Below the pieces are notes generated by a model. It was not told the DNA's origin. It saw only the letters and a program-made list of their open reading frames with translations, and ran no database searches. Shown here one piece after another: positions 39,517 through 48,762 of a stretch of DNA of 64,000 nt (within the stretch, counting starts at the first letter, position 1; each line of letters begins with the position of its first letter). The stretch spans positions 434,001 through 498,000 of the forward strand of contig LT598457.1 in assembly GCA_900074725.1 (NCBI GenBank), written 5' to 3'. The translations under genes were made by a program, and so were the position numbers. The stretch is from Lachancea dasiensis. Its lineage: Eukaryota; Ascomycota; Saccharomycetes; Saccharomycetales; Saccharomycetaceae.

Positions 39517-40363
39517 TTCGTTCCGACAGAAGAGTGCCGGCCTGTTTTTTGGCCCTGCTTTGTGGAGCGAGTAGTTGGTTCTTAGTGATTATCGATCTAC
39601 TGAATGTAGGTACAATTTCGTTCGATTTATTATAGGGGCCCCTACCAATCATAACAAACTCATCATTACATACGTACATTCATTTTGATACTTGGACTAA
39701 CGCATCAAAGATGGGAGCTGTTATCAGTCCCAGAAGCTTCTGGCTGGTTGAACCAGTTTCAGAACAGTTTGGCGCTTCAACTGCTTTTTTTAGAGGTTTT
39801 GAACGGAGGCGCATACGGGTATTTGGGATTTTTTTCTCGAAAATATGTTCTGACTGTCTTGTTCATCACTGAACTCTTTTGGGCACTTCTGGTTGAAGGC
39901 TCTAGTTAGGAGATCATTATCCACCTAGGGTTGCACAACCCTCTGCCTCTAATTGCTGTATGATTACTTTAAACTATTCTGACATGAGGTGCGTGGCCGG
40001 TGCGTGGCCCTTTTTTCTGGGGCTCTCCTCCCAACCGGAGACTTACACTTGGCTAGCGAGGGCATTGACGTATCCCGGCTCCCTCCTCGGCTTCCTCCTG
40101 ACATACGATGAGGCTCGGGTAGAAGAGGCTCCACTGCCTATACTCGCGAAATTCATAGTATAAGTTCAACGGAAGCCTTGTTGCTTATCACCACTGTGCT
40201 ATAGAAGATTGTGCGACTGGAGTCTTCGTCGCCCATATATTTTGTGGCACAGCCTCGCCTATCTCGAAGTTTTGAAAAGCGGAGCAGCATCATAGCCATC
40301 GTTAATTGGAGAAATTGACGGGCGCAGAGGAGCCAGTTCTGCTTGGTCATTCAGTGCATCTCG
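39517..40363. other. intergenic region between SLA1 and MPO1
   Basis: About 850 bases holding the SLA1 promoter and the MPO1 3' flank. Short open frames occur but none resembles a protein I know. Nothing else stands out. Confidence 0.6.
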
Positions 40364-40873
40364 CTAGAGTTTCTTGGAATTCTTGCCCTTGACTCTTTGC
40401 ATGATCTCATGTTGTAAATCTTGATACAAGCCCAGGAAGAAAAGCAGTTCGAATAGAATCAAAAAGGGAGCAGTCACAAGACTCTGCACCAAGTTGTCGA
40501 GCAAGGCAGGTCTCCGGCGCTCAAAAACCCCATGTCCAACAAACTGCGAGGCCCATCCGGCAAAAAAAATGGCCCACGCCCATGTGCAAGGAATGTCTAA
40601 TGTCCCGAGCCCGATACCCCAGACAGTGCTTCCCAAAAGACCAGCAGCAAGCGCGCCGACTTTGGCATCCAGAGCCACATAATAGCTGGCAAAGCTGCCG
40701 GCCAGAAGATGGGCCAGCGTTACGCCCGCGAGAAGCTCTACTCTATGTAATATAACCAGCGACGAATATAATATCAGCGGAACGAAGGCAGCGTGGATCA
40801 AAACATTTGTGTGATTACTATGATAACTTTTGTAAAAGGCCAATTGTGTTGTTAAATCGAGCAATTCCGTCAT
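40364..40873 (-). CDS. MPO1: Fe2+-dependent 2-hydroxy fatty acid dioxygenase Mpo1
   Basis: The protein has 169 residues from the ATG at 40873, aligned with YGL010W (174); the frame is open further upstream but only from a TTG. Mpo1 carries out alpha-oxidation of 2-hydroxy fatty acids, a step in phytosphingosine breakdown, in the ER membrane. The DUF962 features are clear: FYKSYHSNHTNVLIH near residue 15, with conserved histidines, then hydrophobic segments, and QFVGHGVFERRRPAL near 122, with a further conserved histidine. It is divergent from SCL1, as in S. cerevisiae, but the pair is inverted relative to chromosome VII. Confidence 0.95.
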   Translation of the reverse strand: MTELLDLTTQLAFYKSYHSNHTNVLIHAAFVPLILYSSLVILHRVELLAGVTLAHLLAGSFASYYVALDAKVGALAAGLLGSTVWGIGLGTLDIPCTWAWAIFFAGWASQFVGHGVFERRRPALLDNLVQSLVTAPFLILFELLFFLGLYQDLQHEIMQRVKGKNSKKL

Positions 40874-41666
40874 TTCGTGTTTTAAGAGGCGAAATGAACG
40901 TGGCCTCGGGACCAATCCAATCAGAGTTGCCTATGTGCTCTATTAGTAGCTACACAGGCTGGAATCAAGTAGCCCTTGGCCAAGGCTATGCGATGCAATT
41001 CACGGAGACTGGAACGATTACATAAATTATCAATGGCTGGCACCACCATCACATAACACGAGCCGATACGATGAGGACAGTTATATCACATCCGAGCGTG
41101 CGACCTGCCGAGTCGCGTTCAAAATAGGTCCACCTCTGTTAGATTTTCCATACTATCAAGGTCCTTAGCATGCACTAGCGAGCTACCATCAAGGGTGAGT
41201 TTTTATGGACTGAAGACCTCAGTAAGAAGTGTCACTATGCAATAAACTGACGCCTTGTCGACATCACCGGCATTTACCAGGCTAAAGCAATACACCAGCG
41301 AATGGTGTTGATTTATTCTGAAATCATGGCTTCTATCGTATCAATATATGGAAGTTCCGCTAGAGAAGCGCATGTGTTTATTTCTTTCATTGTTATTTAT
41401 CATCACAGCAGGGACATTCAAAACAAAAGGGGTCAGCATTGTTCAATGTACAGATCTATCGCCAGTAATAAGGCGAACTGCTGGAGCTACTTCCAAAGTT
41501 CTGGCGGGCGATCGTATCTGTCACTAGATCAATGTCAGGTATTCAGTTATATTGTATTTCGTGCATAGTGCTCGCTCTACAATTGATGGGCCCGGTATTT
41601 TTGCCACTAGAGAACGGCAACGTTACCGTCCATGTACCAGGAACACCTAGCTCAATTGTCTCGATC
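40874..41666. other. divergent intergenic region of MPO1 and SCL1
   Basis: About 790 bases. A frame in phase with SCL1 opens at an ATG at 41532, but the extension is not typical of the family and contains the PACE-like site. No separate gene is seen. Confidence 0.6.
41600..41608 (-). promoter_or_regulatory. PACE-like Rpn4 site upstream of SCL1
   Basis: On the minus strand this reads AGTGGCAAA, one base from the proteasome control element GGTGGCAAA bound by Rpn4. It lies 59-67 bases before the chosen SCL1 start. Its place supports transcription beginning downstream of it. Confidence 0.6.
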
Positions 41667-42407
41667 ATGTCCGCGGCTGGTTACGACAGACATATTACTA
41701 TCTTCTCGCCCGAAGGCCGTCTTTACCAGGTCGAGTATGCGTTCAAAGCCACCAACCAAACAAATATCAACTCGATGGCCATCAGGGGCAAGGACTGTTG
41801 CGTGGTGATAAATCAAAAGAAGGTTCCGGACAAACTTCTCGATCCCTCGACCATGTCATATCTATTTCAGATTTCCAGGCATGTGGGACTGGTTGTAAAC
41901 GGGCCAATTCCCGACGCTAGAAATGCGGCACTTAGAGCCAAAGCTGAAGCAGCTGAGTACCGCTACAAATACGGCTACGACATGCCAGCAGATGTGCTGG
42001 CCAAGAGAATGGCGAATCTTTCCCAGATCTATACCCAGAGAGCATATATGAGGCCACTAGGAGTGATATTGACGTTTGTGTCAGTCGATGAAGAATTGGG
42101 ACCTTCTATCTACAAGTGCGATCCTGCCGGCTACTATGTGGGTTACAAAGCAACTGCTACGGGTCCAAAGCAACAGGAGCTAATGAGCTCTTTAGAGAAA
42201 TTTTTCAAGAAGCGCAAGGTCGACTACGTCGATGGAGAATCGTACGAGAGTGTAGTGGAATTCGGTATCACACAAATGATCGATTCCCTCGGGACAGAAT
42301 TCAGCAAAAACGATCTTGAAATAGGTGTTGCCGTCAAAGACAGCTTTTACTGCCTGACTCCTGACCAGATAGAAGAAAGGCTTGTGGCGATTGCTGAGCA
42401 GGATTGA
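41667..42407 (+). CDS. SCL1: 20S proteasome alpha1 subunit
   Basis: The 246-residue protein (S. cerevisiae 252) starts at the ATG at 41667, since [17 protein letters not shown] lines up with the family start; an in-frame ATG at 41532 would add 45 unrelated residues. The proteasome alpha signature [20 protein letters not shown] is at the N-terminus, followed by [20 protein letters not shown], and the C-terminus [11 protein letters not shown] equals that of S. cerevisiae. It forms part of the outer ring that gates substrate entry. It corresponds to YGL011C. Rpn4 control is suggested by the upstream PACE-like site. Confidence 0.97.
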   Translation: MSAAGYDRHITIFSPEGRLYQVEYAFKATNQTNINSMAIRGKDCCVVINQKKVPDKLLDPSTMSYLFQISRHVGLVVNGPIPDARNAALRAKAEAAEYRYKYGYDMPADVLAKRMANLSQIYTQRAYMRPLGVILTFVSVDEELGPSIYKCDPAGYYVGYKATATGPKQQELMSSLEKFFKKRKVDYVDGESYESVVEFGITQMIDSLGTEFSKNDLEIGVAVKDSFYCLTPDQIEERLVAIAEQD

Positions 42408-42588
42408 GGCATTCTCCTCATATATTGGGTGCAGATTTCATCAGGTATTGTCTCCCTCCGCGTCACGACTAACGTTTCCTATTGTACTAGATATTTACAC
42501 CCGTATATATTACAAGAGCTATCGACGAAATGTGCCTGTCGAGCGCCTTAGCTCATTATCCCCATGAGTGCGATACAGTGAGGGTCCA

Positions 42589-43239
42589 TCAGCCCCTCAT
42601 GCACATATGTTTTTTCATATTGGTAAATCTGCGAGGACCACTGAATCTTGCCTTGCATTTTTTGCAAAGAATCACTTTCTTCACACCGCCCGCACTACTA
42701 CCACTACTACTATTGTTGCTATTGAGCTGCGGTCTGGATCTTCTCACCGCCTCTGCAGTCTCAGTAAATTCGGTGCGAGTTAGCGGAGTGGTCGTCGGAG
42801 TTATGCTTGGCGGTGGCGTGGGGGTAGGGACCGCAGTAGCCACCATTGTCGCTTGGTGTGCAAACATGTCGAAAGTTTGGGTGGCCTTCTCGAAATCCAC
42901 CATCTTGTGGAAGTAGTTGGCAAAATCTGTGCTTGACAACGCCTCCAACTGCGAGCGGGGCACATGTCCGCCGAGTAGCGTATGTTGCAGTTCGTTTGAC
43001 AAATCTAGCTTTATAGTAGCATCTATCTTGCTCAAATATCCGTGTACAGGTGCTCTTTTTCTGATCCTGCGTTCGTTTTCATCACCATTATCGTCTACTC
43101 CATCCTGTATTTTCCTGGCTTTTTTATCAAGTGTGCACAATTGTTGAAGTTGCTCGACCGAGAGATGAACCTTATGAGAGCATTCAAGTGCTGACAAGCC
43201 TGAGATGGTGTCGTAGTAACCTAGGCTCTGCTGTGCCAT
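42589..43239 (-). CDS. LDB7: RSC chromatin-remodelling subunit Ldb7/Rsc14
   Basis: The protein has 216 residues from the ATG at 43239 (an upstream GTG in frame is ignored). It starts with YYDTISGLSALE, has a charged middle, a Pro/Thr linker near 135-175 and a C-terminal cysteine/histidine motif of the form CX2C...HX1C (CKKCKARF to KKHMC), a small zinc-finger-like end. In S. cerevisiae Ldb7 lies between SLA1 and PDR3; here it lies between SLA1 and the PDR1/PDR3 pro-ortholog on the same relative strand. Ldb7 is a small subunit of the Rsc3-Rsc30 module of RSC. Identity is by order and the zinc motif; a search would settle it. Confidence 0.82.
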   Translation of the reverse strand: MAQQSLGYYDTISGLSALECSHKVHLSVEQLQQLCTLDKKARKIQDGVDDNGDENERRIRKRAPVHGYLSKIDATIKLDLSNELQHTLLGGHVPRSQLEALSSTDFANYFHKMVDFEKATQTFDMFAHQATMVATAVPTPTPPPSITPTTTPLTRTEFTETAEAVRRSRPQLNSNNSSSGSSAGGVKKVILCKKCKARFSGPRRFTNMKKHMCMRG

Positions 43240-43494
43240 GACGCCCTGCACTTGTATTGTAACTTTTTAATATTTATGCAACTGTTAACTAACATGATAT
43301 GAGTTCTTGATTGAATCACATCATACGCCATGAACCAAACGAAGACACCAGTTCCGTTTACAAGACGTTAAGCTTGTTTTAAAGTATAGAATAGTGTGGA
43401 CATATCAAATGGTTGGATAATACCTACTTTTCGGGAGTTGCCATACTTTTTAGGCTCTCGCGTACTTTTATCAAATTGTAGTTTTTTCAGATAT

Positions 43495-44904
43495 TCACAG
43501 GATGTAGGGAATGAAAAGATAAGGGCACTCTTCGCAGTATTTATCCCAGTCTTCACCGTACTTCTTTTTACACTTGGCTTGGTCACGCAAGGCGCGGTGG
43601 ACCAGCACGGCAAAGAAGAAAACAGGAAAAAACCATGGAAAACAAGAGTTGAAACCACAAGAGAGAGCCCACACCAAAGACTGGGTCCAATCTGCGGTAT
43701 AATGAATTTTTCTAGCCCACTTGTACCAGCCGTCTATCAAAAGGTAAGAGCCATTTTTAGTGATCATGTATTTAGGGTCCTTTAGCACTTGTGTGGGCAA
43801 GAATGGAAAAGTCTTGCGGACGGACTTGTCGCCAGCGATGTGTTTCCGGAACGAGTTCTTTTGTGCATTGGTGGTGTCGAAGAAAAAGTAGGCGACCAAT
43901 AATGTCACATAAAGCGCCAGGTTGTAGGTCCATGACCAGCTATATTCGCTAGGGTGGTGGTGGTATAAGTACAATGTACAGTGGCAGTAGGTGTATGGCA
44001 CTCCAGCTATGTTCCAGAAAATCAACATGAATCCAAACTTTTCATATGCCATGTCCCAAGTGGGGACGATAAGTTCCTCGCCCTTGGCACAGGCGTTCGC
44101 GTAGAGCCAATGGGCAAGCAGGACAACGCCCATTTGAGGGGTCACGTAGCCATAAGTCTCGATCTGTTTCAGAGCCCCGCCAAGGGTCAGAAAGAAAAGT
44201 GTGAACCATGGCAGTCTGACCTCGAAAAACATCTTCAAGTCCAAAATACCCCACCTTGGATTCAGTGGTGCGCCCATGAACATGTCGTAAACGTGGTTAC
44301 CTGTCATACGGTGGTAGTCACCGGAGACAAGCAAGGTGTACACGTAGAGCACGATGGAAAAGGCAAACCCGGAATAGATCGCACACGTCATGATCTCACC
44401 GAACTTCTCCAAAATGGTGTAGAGCTTGAATAGCCCAGTGAAATGCAAGATCAGCACCAACGAAACCGAGGTGTAGAAAGTCCACATGGCGTTGCAGAAG
44501 TAAGGCAACTGTTTGTTCTTCAAATGTGTCAAGGGCTGGCCCTTGGTCCAAACACCAGGCAAAGTATAATAGAAGGCAATTTGGGCGCCCCAGAAAGTCA
44601 TGAAGATGGTCCACGACTCCTTTGAAGGACTAGCTTTTTCTACACACAGCTTTCCGAGGTTCGCCAAAAAGTCCACCCAGCGTTCACCCGCGGTGGGCCA
44701 GGCTGGACGGCCACCATAGAATTCCGCACTGATCCACATGTAATACATTAGCGTTGGAAACCCCAGCATCATCGCAGTAGCCCCAATGGGGCCGCCAAAT
44801 TCGTATTCGATTTCTTCGGGCTTCAGGAACTTACCTTGTGGTAAGAAATTGACGGGGCCTGCTTCCTTTACAGAAGGCTTCTCTTTAGATTCATGGCCAG
44901 ACAT
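43495..44904 (-). CDS. ERG4: C-24(28) sterol reductase
   Basis: The protein has 469 residues from the ATG at 44904 (S. cerevisiae 473). It reduces the C24(28) double bond in the last step of ergosterol synthesis, in the ER membrane with NADPH. The segment [20 protein letters not shown] near the start is almost the same as in Erg4; eight or so hydrophobic segments follow, and the sterol-reductase motif [20 protein letters not shown] lies near residue 215 and the C-terminal CHCTLY and YGEDWDKYC regions are present. The frame is open for 95 codons upstream but lacks family resemblance there. It matches YGL012W, inverted relative to chromosome VII. Confidence 0.97.
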   Translation of the reverse strand: MSGHESKEKPSVKEAGPVNFLPQGKFLKPEEIEYEFGGPIGATAMMLGFPTLMYYMWISAEFYGGRPAWPTAGERWVDFLANLGKLCVEKASPSKESWTIFMTFWGAQIAFYYTLPGVWTKGQPLTHLKNKQLPYFCNAMWTFYTSVSLVLILHFTGLFKLYTILEKFGEIMTCAIYSGFAFSIVLYVYTLLVSGDYHRMTGNHVYDMFMGAPLNPRWGILDLKMFFEVRLPWFTLFFLTLGGALKQIETYGYVTPQMGVVLLAHWLYANACAKGEELIVPTWDMAYEKFGFMLIFWNIAGVPYTYCHCTLYLYHHHPSEYSWSWTYNLALYVTLLVAYFFFDTTNAQKNSFRKHIAGDKSVRKTFPFLPTQVLKDPKYMITKNGSYLLIDGWYKWARKIHYTADWTQSLVWALSCGFNSCFPWFFPVFFFAVLVHRALRDQAKCKKKYGEDWDKYCEECPYLFIPYIL

Positions 44905-45960
44905 GATGTTCCTTGGGAAGTCGAAGCAATACGAGCGTTTTACGTGGATCAGAATGACTAGAATTGTAAACAGTAGCCCACTCGAACTTCCGTCCAAATG
45001 TTCCGATTCGTTTAGACTTTGAGAGATCACTTGGGACGAGTAACAGCCATTAGCAAATTGAAACCTATTAGGTCTCCACCAATCACTAAACGCCTTAACC
45101 ACCAAGTTTGTAAGCAGTATGAGCTCGCCGGAGTCCTGTTCTGTGAACTCAAATGCCACTTTCTGATTGCTTGGGCTCTTCACCGCCAAAACGGCCCCAT
45201 TATAAGGACACTGGCCCCCAAAAAAACCTGTGAGGCTAGTATGATTGACGCCCAGTGAAGCCCAGGAACACGAGAAAGAGGATCACTTGTATGAAGCGCT
45301 CTACTTGGAATTTGTCGCTGTGACAACTCCTAAAGCAAATGCGATGGGGCAGTGCCAAAACCTCAGGTTTTCCCACGGCCCCCTCACAAATGTGCGAATT
45401 GATAGAGAGAACGAGCCAGCAGATAAGCTTTTCCACCTAGCTTCATATTCCTGGAATGACAACAAGCATCTGTTCTCCCTGGAATTGGCCCGTTTACAAC
45501 AGTATCCCCAGCCGGCTTTGAAAAGTTCGGTTGCAAACCCACACTTCCCACCCAACTCCGGATGTATACAATGAGGAAGCTTCGACGAAGCGCCTTCGTG
45601 ATTCGTCTCGTTATTGCCTCTAGAATGGCTGGAGTCTACCATGCGGGACCTGGGCGGCTAATTTGGGTTAGGTCACAACTTCCAACACAAAGTGGGAAAA
45701 AAAATCCGGCATAAAAAAATATTGAAAGCTTCTCCTTGGTCATGTGATTATCACGAGGTGAGTGGCAATTGATCCCAGTAGCTATCAATTAAAACCTACT
45801 AGGCCGATGGCAGTTGCCATGATCGCATAGCTACCGTCGGTTTCTAGAGCATGAGAAAGCGGCTGCCAGTGAAAATTCTCGTGCAAAGGAGCTATTTCTT
45901 GAGTGCATATATCTTCAGGAAAAAGAACTAGTTCACAGCATCTAAAAAAGGCACAAGACG
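44905..45960. other. divergent intergenic region of ERG4 and PDR1
   Basis: About 1.06 kb. I found no pleiotropic drug response element (TCCGYGGR). A Cbf1-type CATGTGAT lies at 45741-45748. Several short open frames occur, none supported. Confidence 0.6.
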
Positions 45961-48690
45961 ATGAGCACAGCAAACTCCGGCGATGGAGTGGTTAAAAAGA
46001 AACGCACAAAGGTAAGCAAAGCCTGTGATAACTGTCGGAGGCGTAAAATCAAGTGCACAGGTGCTCAGCCCTGCTTGAACTGTCAGACTTACAAATGCGA
46101 GTGCACGTATGGCAAGCTGTCATCCGCAAGCCTCAGCTCGCAAAATCCCGCCACCAGCTCACGCACGTTTCCTGCGAAGGCAACGAAGTCGACCGAGTTT
46201 TTGCCACAAGATGGGCTACCGGACCCATCATCAAATTCCTCAAACACGTCCGATTTTTCAAATATCACTCCCACTTCCACGTCGCGAGGGGACACCGCCA
46301 ATGGGCTGTATGAAGACGATGAAGATGCTACGCGCCAGTTACAACTATTGCGAGAGAGCTTGCGAGCTCTAACCAGTGCATCACAGTCTCCTCGTGTTAT
46401 CGAGGCTGTTCAGAATATCCGACAACAGATTCACCACATCGAGACAAGTTGGCAGCCAGAGCTGCGCGCTGGCTCAATTTGTGACATTCCTCGCTCGTGT
46501 ACATCTTTGGAGACACAGCTTATGATGAATAAGTACACGGAAAAAGTGTCTTTAACAAAATATTCAACTATACAGCCATCCCCGTTCGTTTCCAAAGCTA
46601 TGATCGTAAATCAGCACCCCGTGGTCGACGAAATGTTTGGTCTCTACAGTCCTGGTTTATTGATGTCTTTGAGAGGCATCGGAGTTTTGTTCAAAAATTT
46701 CTTTGATCCTGGGGTTAAGATGGCGCGAGAATACAAGACAACGTTATTTCTTATGTTGAGGTTCTTTGATGCTTGCGACCACTTTTTGGAGTTGGGAATG
46801 AAGTCGTGGACAATCCCAGTTGAAAATTTTTGCTCGCTGAGTGGGTTACCGTTTGATTCAAAGGAACTGGTCATTGCGAGGATCGTCTCTGAGCTTCCTG
46901 TGACCCTGATTGCTAAAACTAAAGAGTTATACCCACAATTTGAGCTACCAAAGGACTTGAGGTCTGACAAGGACATGTTCAATTGGGTAACGCGAGCAAT
47001 GGCTGTGTGGTGTCTAGAATCAAAGTGCGACGTCTCACATTGCATACAGAACATTAATGAGATGGAAAAGCTCATACGAGTTAAGGAGGTGCTATCCGTC
47101 CTGGCCTTTCAGTACTTGAATTTGACAATATATATACCAGGAGGTGATCTCGATCATCTTGAGTCCTTACTTTCATTGATAAAGCATGAGTATTGGGCTG
47201 GAGAGCACCATGTGTTGTTTCAACTTCGTTCGATCATATGCAGCTATTCGCAACATTTAGGACTGCACCGGTGGGAATATTATGTCGGGATGGATGAAGA
47301 ATTAGCAGAGAGGCGTCGAGAAGTTTGGTGGAGATGCTACTTCTGGGACAAGTTTTTCTCAGTTTTAGGTGGCAAGCAAGCTGAGATTCCTGACTATAGT
47401 GTCAGTTGCCTACTGCCCGTATGCTTTCGGAGACTTGGAATTTTGGAGTCTGACGAATTCTTACAAAAAATTGACACGCTAAGGGAACCGCTGACAGGCA
47501 GAGTTTCTGAAATGATGTTGTTTTGTTCTGTTTCTCTAGCAATTGTTGTGGGCGATTTTTTTAGGAATGTGCTTTATAACAAGAAGTACACGAATTTTCG
47601 AAACCATGCGAAACCCACCTCAATGAAAGAGGCACTAATGCGAGAGCTTTGTAATGACGTTACCATTTTTGTGCGAAGATTTGAAATAATTGGCTTCCAT
47701 GCCAAAACACTGCGTACTCCCTCCATGAAATACATGAATGAGAATCATTTTACACCGCAGGAGATGGAAGATGCGAGTCAAGCAGATCATACAGTGTTTT
47801 TTCTTGAACACGCTATCTCCGTATGCCTTGGAGCGGTAGAACACTTGTTCGCTCGTTTCAAGGTTGAAGAATACCCTCCAGACATCCAGAGACCCTTGAA
47901 AGATTACCGAGTGCAGATACACTCATCTTGGAGGTGCCTAATCCACGTCATGGGTACTCAAGACGTTGAGCTGGTGTGGCAAACGATGGGATCCGGTTGT
48001 ATGCTCTACATGACCGTACTCACAGACCTCTTTACACCAAGGCCGCATAGTAGCCAGATTGCCATGCAGGACGTATTGCTCGTATTACGGGCTTCCCATA
48101 ACTTAGACACCCTCTCGTTTCTGGAGGATTGCTTCCAAGAAGCTCGAAAGTACAGTAGAGCACTACGGCAGCTCGTGAAACATAGGACTTTTTTCCAGAT
48201 TCTTGTAAGAATAAGCCTGCAACTATTCATGCGCACGTCTCAAACAACCGTTGGTGAGTTTTTTGATCGCCTCAAAATTACTGACGCTAATCTAGTATCA
48301 GCAGCGGAACGCGTACTAAGCCTGACCCATGACAATTTTAAAGCATGTTTTGTGACGCAAGAAAAGACGCCATATCATTTGAGTATAGAGCGCTCAATTG
48401 AACAAGAACAGGACTTGACCCTCCAAATTTCAATACCATCGGATGCTTCTGGAGATTATTCTCAAACCAAGAATACTATTTGGCCCTCAGGGGGGGCCAT
48501 TACAAAAACCAAATTGGCTGACGATTTGCAAGCTAAAGAGTCCGCCTTACCAATGTCTCCATCCCTTAACTTTAATCTAACATCGCTAGACGACTTCTTG
48601 AATTGTGGTGAAGATGATCTGTACAATAAACTGTGGAGCGATATAAACATTGGCATACCCGAGTTTCAATCTCTTCAAAACGCTCAATGA
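45961..48690 (+). CDS. PDR1: zinc-cluster drug-resistance regulator, pro-ortholog of PDR1 and PDR3
   Basis: This 909-residue protein carries a Zn2Cys6 DNA-binding domain with cysteines at 22, 25, 32, 38, 41 and 48, inside KACDNCRRRKIKCTGAQPC. A serine-rich linker and a fungal transcription-factor middle region follow (residues about 200-700, including HLGLHRWEYY and REVWWRCYFWDKFF). The last 70 residues are acidic and hydrophobic (SLDDFLNCGEDDLYNKLWSD), typical of an activation domain that binds the Mediator KIX domain. In S. cerevisiae Pdr1 and Pdr3 switch on ABC drug pumps; one gene here fits an unduplicated genome. It lies beside LDB7 and ERG4, the neighbours of PDR3 and PDR1. Confidence 0.95.
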   Translation: MSTANSGDGVVKKKRTKVSKACDNCRRRKIKCTGAQPCLNCQTYKCECTYGKLSSASLSSQNPATSSRTFPAKATKSTEFLPQDGLPDPSSNSSNTSDFSNITPTSTSRGDTANGLYEDDEDATRQLQLLRESLRALTSASQSPRVIEAVQNIRQQIHHIETSWQPELRAGSICDIPRSCTSLETQLMMNKYTEKVSLTKYSTIQPSPFVSKAMIVNQHPVVDEMFGLYSPGLLMSLRGIGVLFKNFFDPGVKMAREYKTTLFLMLRFFDACDHFLELGMKSWTIPVENFCSLSGLPFDSKELVIARIVSELPVTLIAKTKELYPQFELPKDLRSDKDMFNWVTRAMAVWCLESKCDVSHCIQNINEMEKLIRVKEVLSVLAFQYLNLTIYIPGGDLDHLESLLSLIKHEYWAGEHHVLFQLRSIICSYSQHLGLHRWEYYVGMDEELAERRREVWWRCYFWDKFFSVLGGKQAEIPDYSVSCLLPVCFRRLGILESDEFLQKIDTLREPLTGRVSEMMLFCSVSLAIVVGDFFRNVLYNKKYTNFRNHAKPTSMKEALMRELCNDVTIFVRRFEIIGFHAKTLRTPSMKYMNENHFTPQEMEDASQADHTVFFLEHAISVCLGAVEHLFARFKVEEYPPDIQRPLKDYRVQIHSSWRCLIHVMGTQDVELVWQTMGSGCMLYMTVLTDLFTPRPHSSQIAMQDVLLVLRASHNLDTLSFLEDCFQEARKYSRALRQLVKHRTFFQILVRISLQLFMRTSQTTVGEFFDRLKITDANLVSAAERVLSLTHDNFKACFVTQEKTPYHLSIERSIEQEQDLTLQISIPSDASGDYSQTKNTIWPSGGAITKTKLADDLQAKESALPMSPSLNFNLTSLDDFLNCGEDDLYNKLWSDINIGIPEFQSLQNAQ

Positions 48691-48762
48691 AACTTGTTTT
48701 CTAAGTTCAAATTCGATAATCTACACTTTCTTGTAATTTACATAATTTCCATTAACTGAAAT

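Noticed and set aside
41532-41666. Intron in SCL1 giving the S. cerevisiae-like start MSG
   Set aside because: ATGTCAG is followed by GTATTC, a poor donor, and there is no branch sequence; the direct start at 41667 is simpler.
44905-45189. 95-codon upstream extension of ERG4
   Set aside because: The open frame has no resemblance to Erg4 and the family start fits the ATG at 44904.
45245-45574. 109-codon frame between ERG4 and PDR1
   Set aside because: It starts with TTG, resembles nothing known and overlaps other chance frames.
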